A program made the translations under genes and the position numbers. The notes under the pieces were generated by a model. That model made no database searches. It was not told the origin of the DNA and saw nothing but the letters and a program-made list of their open reading frames with translations. DNA of 64,000 nt. Source: Prosopocoilus inquinatus (taxonomy: Eukaryota > Arthropoda > Insecta > Coleoptera > Lucanidae). Shown here in pieces: positions 20,760-32,509 of this stretch; position 1 is the first letter of the stretch; the number at the start of each line of letters is the position of its first letter. The DNA lies in the NCBI GenBank assembly GCA_036172665.1, contig CM069876.1, positions 42,749,001-42,813,000 on the forward strand, read 5' to 3'.

Positions 20760-21224
20760 AGTTGATTGAGTTCAATTGTGTAGGGTTGATCTTGAGATTA
20801 GTAGAGATTCATTTTAATCCACGTATAAATTTTAGCAATCTTTTCTATTTTCAATTTTTTTTAATACTCTTTCATTTTTTACTGGGGTTGAATGGAGTTA
20901 CGTTTTTTTTTTACTTAATGTCTAGTTTTTTAATAACCTCTTTGTTAAGATGTCATGTACTAAATGAAATATGAGCTGAGTTACATGTCGCAATGATTAT
21001 TATTAATTTTTTTTTTGCTGGAGTTGAATGCAGTTGAACTCAGTTGAGTTGAGTTGACCTTGAGATTGGTCGAGCTTCGCCTTAATCGTCTTTTTAAAAA
21101 TATTTTACATTGTCTATTTTCTTACTTTCTTGACTCGATTTAATAGAGTTAGGTTGAGTCAGATTGACCTTGAGATTGGTCAAGCTATATGTATTTTAAC
21201 TGAGTTTCATTTTTTTCATTTTTG
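20760..21224. repeat. Reverse-orientation AACCCAACC-type array
   Basis: GTTGAACTCAGTTGAGTTGA, TTGACCTTGAGATTGGTC (three copies near 20786, 21056 and 21168) and T-rich spacers. It joins the dispersed repeat at 21225. Confidence 0.65.
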
Positions 21225-21450
21225 TGCACAATAAAATTATTATCGATTCAGAAGTCGACGCGTCGATGTAGGTCGATTTTTCAAACTATTTTTTTCCATT
21301 ATTATATTGCAATTATAATTAAGTATTTTGTTTTATGTGCTTTGTGATAAAAGAATAATTTGAAATTCGATGGAATTGGCGATCATGGACGACTTTTTCT
21401 ACGGAAAGTTGGCGACCATTGCGTAGTTGCAAAGTTGGCAACATCGTTCA
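21225..21450. repeat. Dispersed repeat, inverted copy of 5.66-5.87 kb
   Basis: TTATCGATTCAGAAGTCGACG, then AATTATAATTAAG, then GGCGATCATGG, GACTTTTTCTACGG and TGCAAAGTTGGCAACA. This is the reverse order and strand of the copy in the PH-gene intron. Confidence 0.7.
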
Positions 21451-21820
21451 AAATCAGTATGATCGGTATTCCAAGAAGAACAAAGAAGACTTGCGTTCAT
21501 AGGGATAGACATTTGGAAGAATTTTTATATTAAATAAATCCCAGACTGATCAGTGAAATAATTTTTACAGCTCTAGCAACAAAAATGAATGTCCTTTTTT
21601 TTTAAAAAAAAACATGTAGGAACTCATAAATACTCTAAAATATAAAAATAAATTAAATAAAAAATGATTACTTCTTGAGTGGAATGTCCCTCAAAGTAGC
21701 ACTTCACATTTCTGTTTTTTTCTGCAGTTTTATAAAATATCGGCATCTTAATTAATACGATTGCAATAAACAATTACCGTGAATGATTGCATGTAAAAAA
21801 CAAGTACAGCTCCTTCAGCT
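21451..21820. other. Non-coding, nothing recognised
   Basis: A phrase GATAGACATTTGGAAGAATT near 21503 has a relative near 29796, again next to an AACCCAACC-type block. Confidence 0.3.
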
Positions 21821-22045
21821 GCGATGATTAGTGTTTAGGAGGTACTTATAGCTTTGACTGTTTACGAACGCTTACGATGCACATCGAAGAATCCTCCTAT
21901 GTTTAATCAGGAAAGTATTTTAAGCCGAAATGCGATGATTGGTAGATGGTGGTTAGGAGATACTGTTAGCTTCGACAGATTACGAATGCTTACGATGCAC
22001 ATCGAAGAATCCTCCTATGTTTAATCAGAAAGGTCTTTTAATTAA
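21821..22045. repeat. Tandem duplication, ~118-bp unit
   Basis: GCTTACGATGCACATCGAAG followed by AATCCTCCTATGTTTAATCA occurs near 21870 and again near 21988. The lead-in GCGATGATTRGT and GGTTAGGAG also repeats. Confidence 0.85.
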
Positions 22046-22159
22046 AACATTCTCCCAAATTTATAATTTTGTTTGGATTTGTTTGTATGTTTTATTTTAA
22101 ACGTGACGTCGCGAAGTAAATTTTGATACTCGTACAGCAAACAGTTAAAGGTATTAAGT

Positions 22160-22680
22160 AATTAAAAGATAACATTCAGAGTAGATCCTTCCAGAAGATA
22201 ACAAAAGTATTTCGCTTGTGCTGAGAACACGGCTGGAAAAGTCGTACGTAGTAGAAGGAACCGACCACCATCACCACCACCAGCAGCAGCAGCAGCAGCA
22301 GCAGCGTCAGCAGGAAATCTATTCGATGTCAGTCGAAGACATTCGATCTTAGATTGCGGCGCGAAGAAGGCAGGTTGCAGTCCCAGTCGGTCATTGGAGG
22401 TAGTAGTAAGTTCAGCCAGCAATTGGAACACCTGCTTTCAGATCAGTGTTCACCTGCGAGGGGCAGGCAAGACACCTGCGTGTGAGTTCGCGGAGGAGAA
22501 ACTGCGCAAAACGATCATGCGATTGATTGTCGCACAGTGATAAAACGCGAAAAGTGAAAAGTGAAGAAGAAACAAACGCGCGCGAGCGATTTTTACCTGT
22601 GCGCGCCCCCCCGTATATTTTTTATTTGTTATGCTGGAGAGTGTTTGCGATAAACAACTCAGGTGTGTATAAATAGAAAG
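22160..22680 (+). promoter_or_regulatory. GC-richer patch, possible promoter or non-coding first exon
   Basis: Much less AT-rich than its surroundings. It contains (CAG)8 at 22281-22304, an initiator-like TCAGT at 22443, a purine-rich GAAAAGTGAAAAGTGAAGAA stretch typical of insect 5' UTRs, a CTCAG|GTGTGT donor-like site near 22662 and TATAAATAG at 22668. Open frames here lack ATG starts on both strands. It might be the untranslated first exon of the plus-strand gene whose coding exon lies at 45598, but that is speculation. Confidence 0.3.
22281..22304. repeat. (CAG)8 microsatellite
   Basis: Eight perfect CAG units preceded by CACCATCACCACCAC. Read as protein it would give His/Gln or polyAla, but no frame has a start codon. 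Confidence 0.95.
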
Positions 22681-23279
22681 AAACCATAATCGATGCTATT
22701 TGAATTATTGAAAAGGTGCGCCGACAGGTTTTCGATTCGTCAAATATTTCCGCGGATAAAACCACCGATCCGTTTTATTGTTTGATATTTATTTATTTGC
22801 TGTTATGTTTTTAAGTATCTCTGACAGTCTCGTCTTCATTTAAACTTCTCACACAGCACATACTGACTTTTATTCTTGAATATTTAAAAATGCGTTCTGC
22901 AATTATACATAATTCATAATAATTAATTCCTCCTCGAATGGTTTTTATAAATCTAGGTATAAATATTTTTTGAGGAGTTGCTTATTGATACCATCGGATA
23001 GCACAAGTTACACATAAAATTATGTAGCCAGCGTTCATTTTTGACATTTTCTATTTTATGTACACACCACGTATGCAAAAACAATCCGGATGTAACAGAA
23101 ACGCATATTTTCACGAAAGTTTCTGTCATTTCCATGCTGTTGTATCAAGATTTTGGTACCAAAACTAAATATTGAGTAAGTTAAAATGAATTACACAAGT
23201 GCTGTACGGTTTGTTTGAGCCCTTGCCAATGATAACTTCTTGGCAGTTAAACCGCTTTATAAAAAAACAGATATCACAA
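22681..23279. other. Non-coding, nothing recognised
   Basis: No gene or repeat recognised. Confidence 0.3.
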
Positions 23280-23485
23280 TTGTATCCGTCGTCACAAACA
23301 TCTGTTTATTATTAAACACCCTGTAACTCTAAAACTACGCTGTTTTCGACGTACGTTCACATGAACTTTCTTTATGGAAATTGCTTGGAGAATAAGCCCT
23401 TTAAGTTTTTCGTATAAGTTTAGAATCACCCTGTATAATACAATACGGAAATCTGTTGTTTCGACGGCACTACATTTAAAAAATA

Positions 23486-24972
23486 CAGTAGGACCTCTTT
23501 AATCCGAACTATTAATTGCACTGGTTGATCCAGATTAAAAAAAAAATGGATTATCGAACAAAAGACAAATAATAATCCATTTTTCTAATTATCTCTACGA
23601 ATTTCAACATTCTGACAATAAAAAATTTATTTTCAAATCAAAAATTAACCCGCCTCTGAACTTTTAACCTTTTTGTGCCCTAGGGGGGTAACTGAAGTCC
23701 CTCAAGTGTGTGTATTTATAAATATTTTTATGAATTGAAAACGATAATTTAATCCTTTGAAAGCTTTGATAAAATTTTAATTTTTGAAGATTCTTTTCAT
23801 AGGGGTAACTTAATTTCTCTGCTTGAGTTCGTAATTCAAGCGATTCGTATCTGAAATGTGTACATAATTTCACAATCAGAGAAAGACGGAACATTCCAAC
23901 GCCTCCTATCTCGTTAGAATCATTTATAGAAACTGTTTATAAACCTGTGAAACCTCTTCACATCCGTCAAAAACGTCAGTCATTTTGACTAAAAGGTAAT
24001 TAACTATCTTAACGATCCATGAACTTAATCAATCCACCGTTTTGATCCATTATTTTATCCATCGCTTCATCGAATCAACAATATATCGATCCATCGCATC
24101 ATTGGTTCATCGTTTATTTTTTAATCAATACATCGTTTCATCGATCCATCGCGTCAGCGATCCATTGCGTCATCAATCCAACGCTTCACCTATCCATCAC
24201 TTCATCTATTCACTGCATTATCGATTTATCGCTTCATTGATCCATCACTTCATCGCTTCATCTATCCATCGACTGAGCGCACCATCGGATTTTACCTTCA
24301 TCGATGGTTTACTGGATTTAAGCGTCGCTTCATCGATCCATCATTTAATTTACCCATTAATTTATGGCTCCCTTCATGGATTTATCCATCCATCGTATCA
24401 TTGATCCGTCTCTTCATCATTCACTCGCTTCATCGATCGTACGTTTCATCGATCCAGCGCCTCATCAATCTATTGCTTCATTAGTACATCAAGCCATACC
24501 TTCATTAATCCATAATTGCATCGATCCGTCAATCTTATCATTTCATCGACTCGTCGCATCATCGATTCATAGCATCATCGATGCATCGTTCCATCAATTT
24601 ATTTACAAATTCGTATAAAAAGTGACTAATTTCATTGGGGTATTTCAGTTACTCCGCTTGGCTTTTCTTATTATTCTTTTAGAGCTTAGTCACGTGTTGG
24701 TGTTAATAAGCTCATTTTTTTCCATTTATTATTATTATTATTTATTATTTATTATTCCATTTAACGTGCTTCGTTTTAGAAGCCATCTGTGCCCTAAATT
24801 ATAATGCAAACTGAACTCGGTAACAGTCAACGTTCTAATGGGCGAAGAACTACAAACAGAGTAAACATTTCTTGGAAAGTGCTCTTCGGATTAAGAAGTC
24901 ATTGTTCGGATTATGGCACAGAAGGTTGGGAGGCTCGGATTAGATCATGTTCGGTTTAAAGAGGTTCCACTG
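23486..24972. mobile_element. Non-autonomous Tigger/pogo-like element, 1.49 kb
   Basis: Inverted ends CAGTAGGACCTCTTTAATCC and CAGTGGAACCTCTTTAAACC with TA on each side. TA duplication and CAGTGGAACCTCT-type ends are the Tigger/pogo pattern. It interrupts a unit of the array at 23280-25815 between ACTACATTTAAAAAA and TATAATTTTTTTTGTGCAGG. The middle is a CATCGATCC minisatellite and no transposase is left. A second 3' end lies at 26735-26952. Confidence 0.75.
24000..24615. repeat. CATCGATCCATCGCTT minisatellite
   Basis: About 35-40 degenerate copies of a 16-bp unit (TTCATCGATCCATCGC). The Ile-His-rich open frames come from the repeat. Confidence 0.9.
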
Positions 24973-25101
24973 TATAATTTTTTTTGTGCAGGAAATTCCT
25001 GTTTTTGTTATTGCAATTACTTATGACTCTTTTCTGCCATTTATTTCATTTTCCTTAAGCTTTCGTTTGCTATTTATTGGTGGAAATCACTTAGAGAATA
25101 A

Positions 25102-25277
25102 CCCCCCTATTCTATAACTCATAACGACATCGTTAAACAACGAAAGTCGTTAAGTGACATTTTTTGACCAATCAACGCATAGAAATGCGTTGTATCTAAG
25201 ACCTGATTGGTCAAAATACGTCACTTAACAATTTTCGTTGTTTAACGATGTCGTTATGAATTATTAGAATAGGGGGG
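25102..25277. mobile_element. Hairpin MITE, 176 bp
   Basis: Ends CCCCCCTATTCTA and its inverse TAGAATAGGGGGG. Arms of ~75 bp are nearly perfect, including CATAACGACATCGTTAAACA and TTGACCAATCA. It splits an array unit at GAGAATAA. The target duplication is unclear. Confidence 0.8.
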
Positions 25278-25815
25278 CAAGACCTTAAAGTTTTTGGCAC
25301 AAATTTAGAATCACCCTGTACAATACAGTAAGAAATTTTCGTATCTCGACGACGTTACACTTAAAAATATAAATTTTTGTGGGCAATTTTTGTTTTTTGC
25401 AATTGTTTATGACTCTTTTCTGCCCTTTTCAATACAAACTAGTTTTACAACATTTTTCTTATGCTTTAGTTTGTTATTTATTGGTGAAAATCGCACACGG
25501 AGAATAAGCCCTTCGGTTCTTGGCACAAATTTAGAATCAGCCTGCATAATACACTTAAGAAATTCTCGTATCTGGACACTACACTTAAAAATATATCTTT
25601 TTTGTGCAAATACCTTTCTTGTTTTTGGAAATATTTATGACTCTTTCCTGGTCTTTTCGTTTGTTATTTATTGACGAAAATCACTTGGAGAATAAGCCCT
25701 CAAGAGTTTTGCGCACACCCTGTATAATTCTCGCGTTTCGATGGCAGTATACTTAAGAAATATAATTTTTTTTTTTGCCAGAAATTACTCTTTTTGTTTT
25801 CGCAATTATTTATAT

Positions 25816-26054
25816 TACAATTTCAAAAAAAATAAATAAATCTTTAGTACTCACAAGAAACAAACTGTAAAATAGATAACTACCTTAGGCAATGAGTCCG
25901 TTATTCATTTGTTATAAACATTAAGATACTTTTTACTAGCTCCTCGGTTACTTCATGGGCACACCACGTATGTAAGAACATTCCGGATATACCGCGTACA
26001 TTTTAAATAAATATTACTCATGAAAATTTGTTAATTAAAAAAGAATTTATAATA
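25816..26054. other. Non-coding, nothing recognised
   Basis: AT-rich; no element ends apart from that at 26055. Confidence 0.3.
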
Positions 26055-27020
26055 CAGGGTGACTTTGACAGTTGCACAAATATTTGAACTTATAATGCCT
26101 AAAAATAAAATATCACGATCCGTTCAGTGATACAAACGTTTTTTGAAGAGTACAAGACGATAATTTTTTTTTTTAATCTTCATGTTGAGACCCCCCTCAC
26201 ATATTCGCTTGCCCCGCCGTTTCACGAACGCCACCAATAATCGTCTAAATAAATATAAATAAATCTCTGATTCGCATAATATCGAAGAAACTTAAAAAAA
26301 TCGCAGTTTTTTTTTTCAGAAAGAAACTGCGACCGAACAAAAATTCGAAAATCAGTTAAGAAGCAATTCGGAAACAATGACACTCAAATAAAACAACTGC
26401 CCTATTTTTTCGTTTTTTTTTTTTTGTAAACTATCATGGGCGTAGCTAAGTATTGGCAAACCCGGGCTTTGCTCAGGGTGGATATTCTAAACGAAAAAAA
26501 AAATTACAATAAAAGAAAGAAAGAAAGACTGATAATATTCATTTTCCTAATTATTTACAAATTTCAATATTCTCTTCATAAAAAATTCTTAATCCAATAC
26601 CTCATATTTATACAGGGTGTAAAAAAAATACAAGCCGCTACTTCAGGGACGTATTATACAGATCAAAATAAAGAAAAAAAGTTCATATGGCTTCTAATAC
26701 AACTTGTCCCATAACTGTTATTTTCAGATAAAAAATGCCTCTTAACTCTTAATAAGCTCAGTTTTTTTTTTAATTTCTCGATAAAGTAACGTGTTTCGTT
26801 TTAGTCGTCTCTGATCAACCTAATCTGAGTAACTGTCAACGCTGTAATGAACGATGGAAGGGACTTCCCCACTTACGTAGCGGAAGTCACTTCGCTGTTC
26901 GGATTATTGGAGGTCCGGATTAGGGAATTTTCGGATTAAAGAAGTTATACTGTATTTGGTATTCATTTAATACGTACTAGAACTGTGTCAAACATTTGCA
27001 CAATTATTAAAATTGTCCTG
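26055..27020. mobile_element. Possible TA-flanked TIR element, degraded
   Basis: Left end CAGGGTGACTTTGACAGTTG then CACAAATATTTGA. The right end, inverted, is CAGGACAATTTTAATAATTG then TGCAAATGTTTGA. TA lies on both sides. Identity of the ends is only about 70%. Other element pieces sit inside: a hAT-type GGGCGTAGCTAAG near 26438 and a Tigger-like 3' end. Confidence 0.4.
26735..26952. mobile_element. Truncated Tigger/pogo-like 3' end
   Basis: Homologous to the last ~300 bp of the element at 23486-24972: AATAAGCTCA, GTGTTTCGTTTTAG, GTAACTGTCAACG, GTTCGGATTAT and the terminal GGATTAAAGAAGTTATACTG. The 5' half is missing. Confidence 0.65.
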
Positions 27021-27059
27021 TATACGAGTTTCGTATTGCAATTATTTCTCTCTTTCATT

Positions 27060-27440
27060 TAATTTTCTTATACTCCGCGTAATACCGAAAAACCGTTGAT
27101 GGTCTTTTGTTTTTTTTTCTCATTAAATCATTCATTCATTCATTCATCTGCTTCTTATAATTTTCGCGTCGCAACTTTCACAAATTCTTTCTTTTCGTCA
27201 ACTTCTTGCCACTTCTTTGCTTTTCAGGCAATTCAGCGATGAGTCGTCCGTCTTTTGTTTTTAGTTTGCCTTTATGTGAAAATCGCCTGGATTTTCTTTT
27301 CTTTTTATTATTCATCTTCGTTTTCGTGTTTGTTTGCGTCGTCCAGTTTCGCGATTTCTTCTTTTGTTTTTCTTTTGCCTTTCGTTCATTTTTCCTACAG
27401 TTTGGTTTCTGCCTCTCTCTCTGCATTCAAATGAATTAAA
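27060..27440. repeat. T-rich CTTTTGTTTTT block with (CATT)n
   Basis: CATTCATTCATTCATTCAT near 27131, then TCTTTTGTTTTTAGTTTGCC, TTTTCGTTTTCGTGTTTG and similar. Same style as 6.2-7.0 and 29.0-29.8 kb; no gene. Confidence 0.5.
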
Positions 27441-28199
27441 ATGGATTTCCGCTCACTTCCGATTAAACCGGAAGCTCGCTTATTTTTAATAATGTCTTCC
27501 TACATGTATTTTTTATTACGTTCTTGAATTGTACACAGGAAAATAATTTGCCCGAATGCATAACGTAAATTGATATATTTGCTTTAAAATCTAAATTTCG
27601 AGATTAGATTCTGTAAGTAATTAAAAAAAAATAGTTTTAAACTTTGAAACAGACACTATAAAATCGCAATTAACACTTTACGTTTCGTTAATACTTGGTA
27701 GCTTTTTCTTGGGCGCTTCGAAAGAGATACCCCCCACTCTTGATTCTTTCGGGGAAACGATAATTCATTCACAGATACGTGCTTGGCAAATGAACACAAT
27801 CGTTGCTTGGTGGGGGTACAATTCCCCGCTAGTGCCAATCACTGACTGACTAAGTCCATTTCAAAGCTTAAAACTATTTTCTTATATATTTCATCGGACA
27901 AGAGTTGACTTCAGTTATCAAAATAATTTACTTATTATTAACGCAATTTAATTGATTGTAATAGCTGACGTTTGTAAAATCTTAAACATAATACACTGAT
28001 GGCTACAGGCTGTCTAAAATATACTAAACCGTAAGGAGCGTGGTTTCAAATTAACTGATTGTGAGCCAAGAGGGGAGCGTTTTCACCTAACTGCGGCGGT
28101 GTAGATCTTTGCCTTTGCCGTGTTTAGTTCGTTGCTCTCATGCAAACTATGTTATGTTACACGTGGCCGTAGACAATCTGTATACAATAAGAAATTCCT
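27441..28199. other. Non-coding, nothing recognised
   Basis: No gene or repeat recognised. Confidence 0.3.
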
Positions 28200-28560
28200 T
28201 TCGTATCTCGCGCACATAAATTGGTAGATTTGCGTTGGACTTCTTCACACACCCGAATTCCTCTTTTTCCGTGCAAAGGATGCGAGGCTGCCGTTTCCAA
28301 TCAACACCGGAGGTGGGCCCCCCCATTGTATTTTAATGACGTTTCGGGCGGGTTTCACCCACGTCTTCTTCTTCTCTCTTTTAAAAATAAAAATAACGAA
28401 GTCGGTGCGGCGTGCGACCGCATATGCGGCCGGAATGAAACTTGAAGGAAACAATGAGTTTATTGGTGACTCGCGCCAAGGTTACCTGCGACGTTGTTTA
28501 CCGGCGAACGTGGAACGAGTTCTCTGGAAGTATGTAACGAGTTCAGGTAGGCATTGCATA
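28200..28560. other. GC-richer low-copy patch
   Basis: Contains CCGCATATGCGG (a palindrome near 28419), GTGGGCCCCCCC and several CpGs. It has the look of a regulatory patch or an unrecognised exon. Open frames on both strands are short and match no family I know. Confidence 0.3.
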
Positions 28561-29039
28561 AAATACCTGAAATTTATATAATATCGCCGTGGAATTAATG
28601 GCATTACTTTCTAGAGCGAGAATAGTGCGGGTCTGTTTACCTTGCGAAGGTAAAAGTTGTTGGTTGAAAATGTACCTGGAGTCGTGCCGACAATTAAAAA
28701 AAAAATATTGCATTTCGTGTTGTTTTAACTGTCTATGACTGTACTTACAAGATCGAAAAATAAGTAGGGAGAGGCGTTGTTTCTTTTTTTTTTTTAAATT
28801 ATTTTGAAAATCCCGCCAATAAAGGTACACAGGGGCGCGTTCAGAAACTGTATCGTGAGATTACTTTGGTCGTTTAAAATGGAAAGAAGGAAAATGAATA
28901 TAATCACTTACATGAGAGAGAATATTATCGAGAGCTCTTTTTTATTCCTGAACGGGGTTCTGTTTCTATCATCCATTTGGAGAGTTTCACTACAGGATCA
29001 AATTTTGTCGAATTAAAACAATCATTGGACTTACGTTGT
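28561..29039. other. Non-coding, nothing recognised
   Basis: AT-rich with no recognisable element. Confidence 0.3.
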
Positions 29040-29760
29040 CCTTGTTTACATAATTCATTTATTTTCTTCGTTTTTTTCATATTCACTATTTCATGTTTTG
29101 ATGATTTCTTAAAATTTTCTTTCCATATTCCTACTTGTTAGTCATTTTTCATTTTCACTTCCAGAGAATACCTTTCTTCTTTGTTTACATCTTTCTGTCT
29201 TCGTTGCCTTTTTCTTTTTCTTCTACAGAGACCTCTAATTTCATCGTCCCGAAAATGTCCCATTCTTGATTTCTTGAATGGTCTTCTTTCCTTTTCTCTC
29301 TGTTTAGTTGTTTACAATCGCTTTTTTCTTCGGTGCATTTGCTTTTTGTTTCATCCATATTTCTTTTGATCATTTTCTTTCTCTACGTGCATTTCCTAGA
29401 ATTTGGTTCGCTTGGTGTTTTCTGCATCAAAAGTTTCTTTTTTGAATTTTTCGTGACGAAATTCATTGTGAATTCGATTGTCATTTGTTTTATCCTTGCA
29501 TTTCTTGTTTATTTTGTCATGATATTGGGTAGGTAGTAAAGTACAAAGTTTTTATTGCTTCTTTGGAAATAGAAGATTTCCAAAGAAGCTGTTCAATTTT
29601 CGTTAATTTCATTACGTGAAGGTTATCTTAATTTCGATTTCGTTTTCTTTGTTTGGACTTGGTGGTGATTCGCTTTGAGATCTATCGTCTTTTGTTTGCG
29701 ACGCTTTTTTTGATTATGATTTATTTATCCACTTGTGTTCGCAATTAGTGTGTTTAGCAC
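29040..29760. repeat. T-rich low-complexity block
   Basis: TTTCTTCGTTTTTTTC-like and CTTTTGTTTG phrases. It precedes the AACCCAACC-type array, as the similar block at 6.2-7.0 kb precedes the array at 7.3 kb. Confidence 0.5.
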
Positions 29761-29829
29761 TCTCCGAACTTAGGAGAGATGCGTTCGTAACGGATAGACA
29801 TTTTAAAAAGTTTTGTATTAAGTAAATCC

Positions 29830-31120
29830 AACCGAATTCGACTAAGCACAGCCAACCCAAGAAACAAATAAAGGGGAAAGAAAGAGAGAAAATTTAAGTT
29901 AAAAATTACAACAAAAAAAATTAAAATTATTGAAGATTAAATAAAACTGAGCCCAAGATCAACACAACCTAGCCGAAACTAACTCAATGAAAAATGAAAA
30001 AAGTAAAAATAAATCAGAAAAATTAAAAAAAAACATTAAAAAAAAATTAGTGAGAATTCCAGGGTCAATCCAACTCAACCGAAACCGACATAAGCGAAAT
30101 CAATCTAAAGGAAAAGTAAAAGAAAATCAGAAAAATAAAAAATTTCGAAATATTAACGTCAAATTCAAGCAAAACTAGCTCAAGGTCAACCCTATTCAAC
30201 CAAACTGAACCAAACAACCAACAAAAAACGAACCCAACTGAAACCGGCCTAATCGAAACCAACTCAACGTACATGCAAGTATTCAAAGTAAAGAATCAGA
30301 AAAGAATGAAATTAACGGAATTTACGCAAAACCTGAGCCAAGGAAGCCAACCCAACAAAAAATGAAAGGAAAGTAAAAAGTACAGAGAAATTAAAAAAGA
30401 TATGAATTTCGAAGAATTGGAACAACAAAAAAAAATTTAATTAATAAAAATTAACAAAAGTAAGCCCAAGATCAACCCAGTCCAGCCGAAACCAACCTAA
30501 TGAAAGATGGAAAGAGTAAAAGGGAAATTAAAAAGGTAGAGCAAAGAGATTAAACAAAATAAAAGCGACACCAACCTAAGCGAAACACTCAAAGAAAAAG
30601 GGTAAGAAAAATTAAAAATTTCGAAAAATTAGAGTAAAAACAATTAAAATATGAAATTAAAGCAAAGCTAGCCTAAAGTCAACCCAACCCAACGAGGTAA
30701 AGAACCAAGTAAAAAAAAAGACCAACCCAATTGAAACCGGCCTAAACGAAACCAACTGAACGTACAAATAAGCAAAGGAAAAAAAGAAAAACAAAAGTCT
30801 AATCAGCAAATTTTAAATTAGAACGTACACAATTAAGATTAACGGAAATTAAGGAAAAGTAAGTCCAAGGTTAACCCAAAAATCAAGCGAGACCAACCTA
30901 AGCGCCACGAAAATGTGAGAAATTAATGAAAATCAAACAAAATCAAGCCCCAAGGTCAACCTAAACCTATCGAAACGAACCCAAGGGAAGGCTAACCAAC
31001 GAAAAAATGAAAAAAAGTAAAAAAAGAATAGAGAAATTAAAAAAATAAGAATTAGTGAACAACAAATAAAAAAAAATGAAAATTTTGCGAAACTGAGCCT
31101 GCAAGGTCTTTTGATTCAGT
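29830..31120. repeat. AACCCAACC-type A-rich array
   Basis: Repeated CAAGGTCAACCCAACCCAAC, CGAAACCAACCTAAGCG and AAAAATTAAAAA-type phrases at irregular 60-120-bp spacing. Not a TTAGG or TCAGG telomere repeat. Lys/Asn-rich frames are compositional. Confidence 0.75.
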
Positions 31121-31445
31121 TCGGTTTGGTTTTGGCTTGGCCTTCGAAGTTTTTAATTTTTCTTTTTACCAGTTCGGTCGAATCGAACTGAACCAACTTA
31201 GTAAAACTAAATTAAAATTTAAACTCTCTAGCTACCATGAGTATTTTCTTCAAATTATTTTACAATTCTGGGGGGAGGGGGCTGTAATTAAGAGAGAGAA
31301 AAAAAGTGGTTAATTTATTCCTGTACATTCAATGTTAATTGTTTTTAGGCAACTTATCACCATATTCAGGTGACCATCCCCGTACGAAACATTCCCTCAG
31401 GTTTGACGATTTGAAGCGACGCAGGCATCTTTTTTTTATTATTTC

Positions 31446-31507
31446 AAAACTTACTCCCCGTTAGATGTCGCGGCCGTCCAAATCTATTTACTTCTTTTTC
31501 TTCTCTC
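31446..31507. repeat. Block shared with 55.27-55.33 kb
   Basis: TACTCCCCGTTAGATGTCGC then GGCCGTCCAAATCTA. The same sequence with a few changes lies at 55271-55333. In both places it follows an AACCCAACC-type array by 100-350 bp. Confidence 0.8.
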
Positions 31508-32509
31508 TACGGAGCGCGGAAAAGACGGCAAACGCCGATCGATATAAATTTCCACGAATTTTGTTTTCAATCGTCTTTTAAATAAAACACCCCCCTCCCC
31601 CTCCCAAATTTCGCGTGTAATTTACAGTTTACTTAAGTTTGAACTATTTTCGACCTATTTTATTTTAAACGTTCTTCAGTGTATTTTCTTTTTGCTTCCT
31701 CGTGGTGACCTCCTTTCTATTATACATTTCCTGGAATTATTATCCAACACTTTTTGTCCCTTTTCTGTTTTGGTTTGCAATTTCTGCATCAAGTGCTGTT
31801 AATACCTAAGGCGCCTTAGATTTTTTTTTTTTTTTGCAAAATGGTTCTGAAAGATCGCTGCAAAGTATCTCCGTCTTGTTTCAACTTCATATAACAACAG
31901 GGGATGGAGATATTCTCAGAAGAGGTCAGTCGAAAAATCGATTGGTTTCAAAATATTGCAGAAAGGTCCAAAAGAAGCCTCCAGGCTTTATGTTCAAAGT
32001 TTACTAGCCACTAATTCTTTGGTTTAGGAGAAGATGATACATTGGGAAATGGGAAATTTTACACCAAAGCTTCTCCTGCTGAGGAAGTGCGACGATCTTC
32101 GAGCACTGACTTTTTATTACTGAAAAAAAAAAAATCCTCAGAAGTTGCCCGACTGTCGCAAGACGAACAAATCGATTTTATCGCCGGTGCGCGGCACAGG
32201 TTGCATTCAAAATTCAAATCGCCTGCTCGGGGCGATTTCGAATCCGTCGCGAGGCAATGATTGAGTGGATGCCCTAGATGGCGAATGGAATGTTTTCAGT
32301 CGGGCTTGTAACCGATTCCGATTCTGCCATATTCGCGGCAAACGCGTTTCCATTATTGAAGACGCGTACATGCTAAATATCGCCGGTAATTTATGTGCGC
32401 GCTTTCATAAATAATGGACGAGTTGGGACGCCAAAAAGAGGTAATGCCTTTGGTTGACCCACATGAGTACTAGAGGTTTGGCCAGAAGAGAAAACGAGAA
32501 TTTTTTCCC
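31508..32509. other. Low-copy non-coding DNA
   Basis: No gene recognised. Near 32269 CCCTAGATGGCGAA resembles the GATGGCG core. Between 32230 and 32420 the sequence is balanced in base composition (TTTCATAAATAATGG, TGTGCGCGC) and could be an enhancer; this is an impression only. Confidence 0.3.

Larger units (their letters stand above)
23280..25815. repeat. Tandem array of ~190-240-bp units, with nested insertions
   Basis: Units share CACTTGGAGAATAAGCCC, TTTAGAATCACCCTGTATAA, CACTACACTTAAAAATAT, TTTTTTGTGCA and TTTATGACTCTTTTCTG. The GAGAATAAGCCC landmark appears at 23391, 25095 (interrupted), 25499 and 25690. A Tigger-like element and a hairpin MITE sit inside units; neighbouring units serve as the empty sites. 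Confidence 0.8.

Noticed and set aside
22162..22431. 89-codon minus-strand frame with polyalanine
   Set aside because: Begins with GTG, has no ATG, and the polyAla is the (CAG)8 tract; no splice acceptor with a pyrimidine tract upstream.
24042..24618. Ile-His-Arg-rich frames
   Set aside because: Products of the CATCGATCC minisatellite in the Tigger-like element.
29830..31120. Telomere-type repeat
   Set aside because: AACCCAACC words are interspersed with long A-rich spacers and do not form the TTAGG or TCAGG ladder of insect telomeres.
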